From NCBI GenBank assembly GCA_025453925.1, contig JALOPK010000253.1, positions 1 to 5,277 on the forward strand: a DNA stretch of 5,277 bases. The letters run 5' to 3'. Under the pieces are notes generated by a model that was not told where the DNA came from, ran no database searches, and worked only from the letters and a program-made list of their open reading frames with translations. A program made the translations under genes and the position numbers. This DNA comes from Candidatus Eiseniibacteriota bacterium (GTDB lineage: Bacteria; JAFGKV01). Below, piece after piece: positions 4,629 to 5,277 of the stretch (position 1 is the stretch's first letter; every line of letters begins with the position of its first letter).

Positions 4629-5277
4629 TTGCCGAGTAAACGCCTCTCCTGTGTTCTCGCGATGCCGGCGTGGTCGCACACGCAGTCCCACCCAACGGCG
4701 CTTCGGAGGCTCGGCACCGGCTTCTGGACTCCGATCAGTCTCCTCTACCCTGCGGCGCGAGTCCGCCGCGACCATGATGTCCGAGTTCTCGACGGGGGCT
4801 TCTACACTCCCGACGGCCTCATGCACACCATCGCCTCGCTGAAGCCCGATGTAGTCGGCTTCTACTGCAGCACGGTCTTGTGGAACATCTCCCGCGAACA
4901 GATCGCTGCCTGTCGGCGTCTCCTGCCGGATGCCCACATCACGGTGGGAGGCCCCCTTCCGACCGTGATCAAGCAGGAGTATCTGGAGCACTCCCCCGAG
5001 TGTGATTCCGTCGTCGTGGGCGAGGGAGAAGAGACGCTGGCCGCCCTCCTAGACCGCGTCGCGGACGGCGAATCCCTCGAGGGCGTCGCCGGGACCGTCT
5101 ATCGTCGCAACGGCGAGATCATCGAGAACCCCCCGCGACCGTTTATCAACGACCTCGACAGCCTCCCCAGTCCCGCCTGGGATCTCATAAACGTGAGGGA
5201 CTATACGCCTCCCATCGGGCTCTACACCAAGAAGCCAGTGGTGACCGGGCTCACATCGCGCGGGTGTCATCACCGCT
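4629..5277 (+). CDS. B12-binding-domain radical SAM protein, N-terminal part (3' end outside window)
   Basis: The frame opens after a TGA at 4608-4610 and runs off the right edge, giving 216 residues. It has a B12-binding-type domain: RLSCVLAMPAW as first strand, PISLLYPAARVRRDHDVRVLDGG (end at about residue 57), PDVVGFYCST, TVGGP (about 105-109) and VVVGEGEE (to about 135). The linker PSPAWDLINVRDY and TGLTSRGC lead into the radical SAM core. The first iron-sulfur cysteine is C213, and the next codon after R216 begins with T, as expected for the second cysteine of CxxxCxxC. No DxHxxG motif is seen. The TTG at 4629 gives MPSKRLSCVLAMP and has GAGGA 5 nt upstream; the ATG at 4662 would delete the first strand. 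The domain order matches the minus-strand gene at 465-1889, but the sequences differ enough to be separate enzymes. The substrate is unknown. Confidence 0.88.
   Translation, partial: MPSKRLSCVLAMPAWSHTQSHPTALRRLGTGFWTPISLLYPAARVRRDHDVRVLDGGFYTPDGLMHTIASLKPDVVGFYCSTVLWNISREQIAACRRLLPDAHITVGGPLPTVIKQEYLEHSPECDSVVVGEGEETLAALLDRVADGESLEGVAGTVYRRNGEIIENPPRPFINDLDSLPSPAWDLINVRDYTPPIGLYTKKPVVTGLTSRGCHHR

Overview
The window is a GC-rich bacterial segment with GTG and TTG starts and good Shine-Dalgarno sites. The organism cannot be named from it. The base composition and the number of cobalamin-dependent radical SAM genes would suit an uncultured environmental bacterium, but that is inference. No rRNA, tRNA, CRISPR array or phage gene is visible.

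Layout, left to right. (1) Positions 3-443, plus strand: the C-terminal tail of a gene that begins outside the window, most likely a B12-binding radical SAM protein. (2) Positions 465-1889, minus strand: a complete radical SAM protein with an N-terminal B12-binding-type domain (474 aa, GTG start), convergent with the first gene. Its upstream region carries a CRP/FNR-shaped inverted repeat and a perfect 12-bp palindrome. (3) Positions 2017-2063: three short direct repeats that look like the end of another mobile element. They lie just upstream of the broken 5' edge of the next gene. (4) Positions 2075-4359, plus strand: a membrane glycosyltransferase-like (GT-C/PMT type) gene that has lost its N-terminal half and is split by an insertion sequence. 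(5) Positions 2308-3785: that insertion sequence, an intact-looking IS4-family element with a 398-aa DDE transposase on the minus strand, near-perfect ends and a 12-bp target duplication. Removing the element and one duplication copy restores the glycosyltransferase frame exactly. (6) Positions 4360-4628: a gene-free region with a sigma70-like promoter whose 17-bp spacer is itself an inverted repeat. (7) Positions 4629-5277, plus strand: the start of another B12-binding radical SAM protein (TTG start), cut off in the middle of its CxxxCxxC iron-sulfur motif.

Two certain and one probable B12-type radical SAM genes surround a decaying membrane glycosyltransferase. This resembles loci that make or modify lipids, polysaccharides or secondary metabolites, where such enzymes perform radical methylations or rearrangements. 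The sequence does not identify the product. The glycosyltransferase is no longer functional as it stands. The most unusual sequence-level items are the precise in-frame IS insertion, the hairpin able to mask the transposase ribosome-binding site, the duplicated IS end inside the transposase gene, and the operator-like repeats in front of both radical SAM genes.
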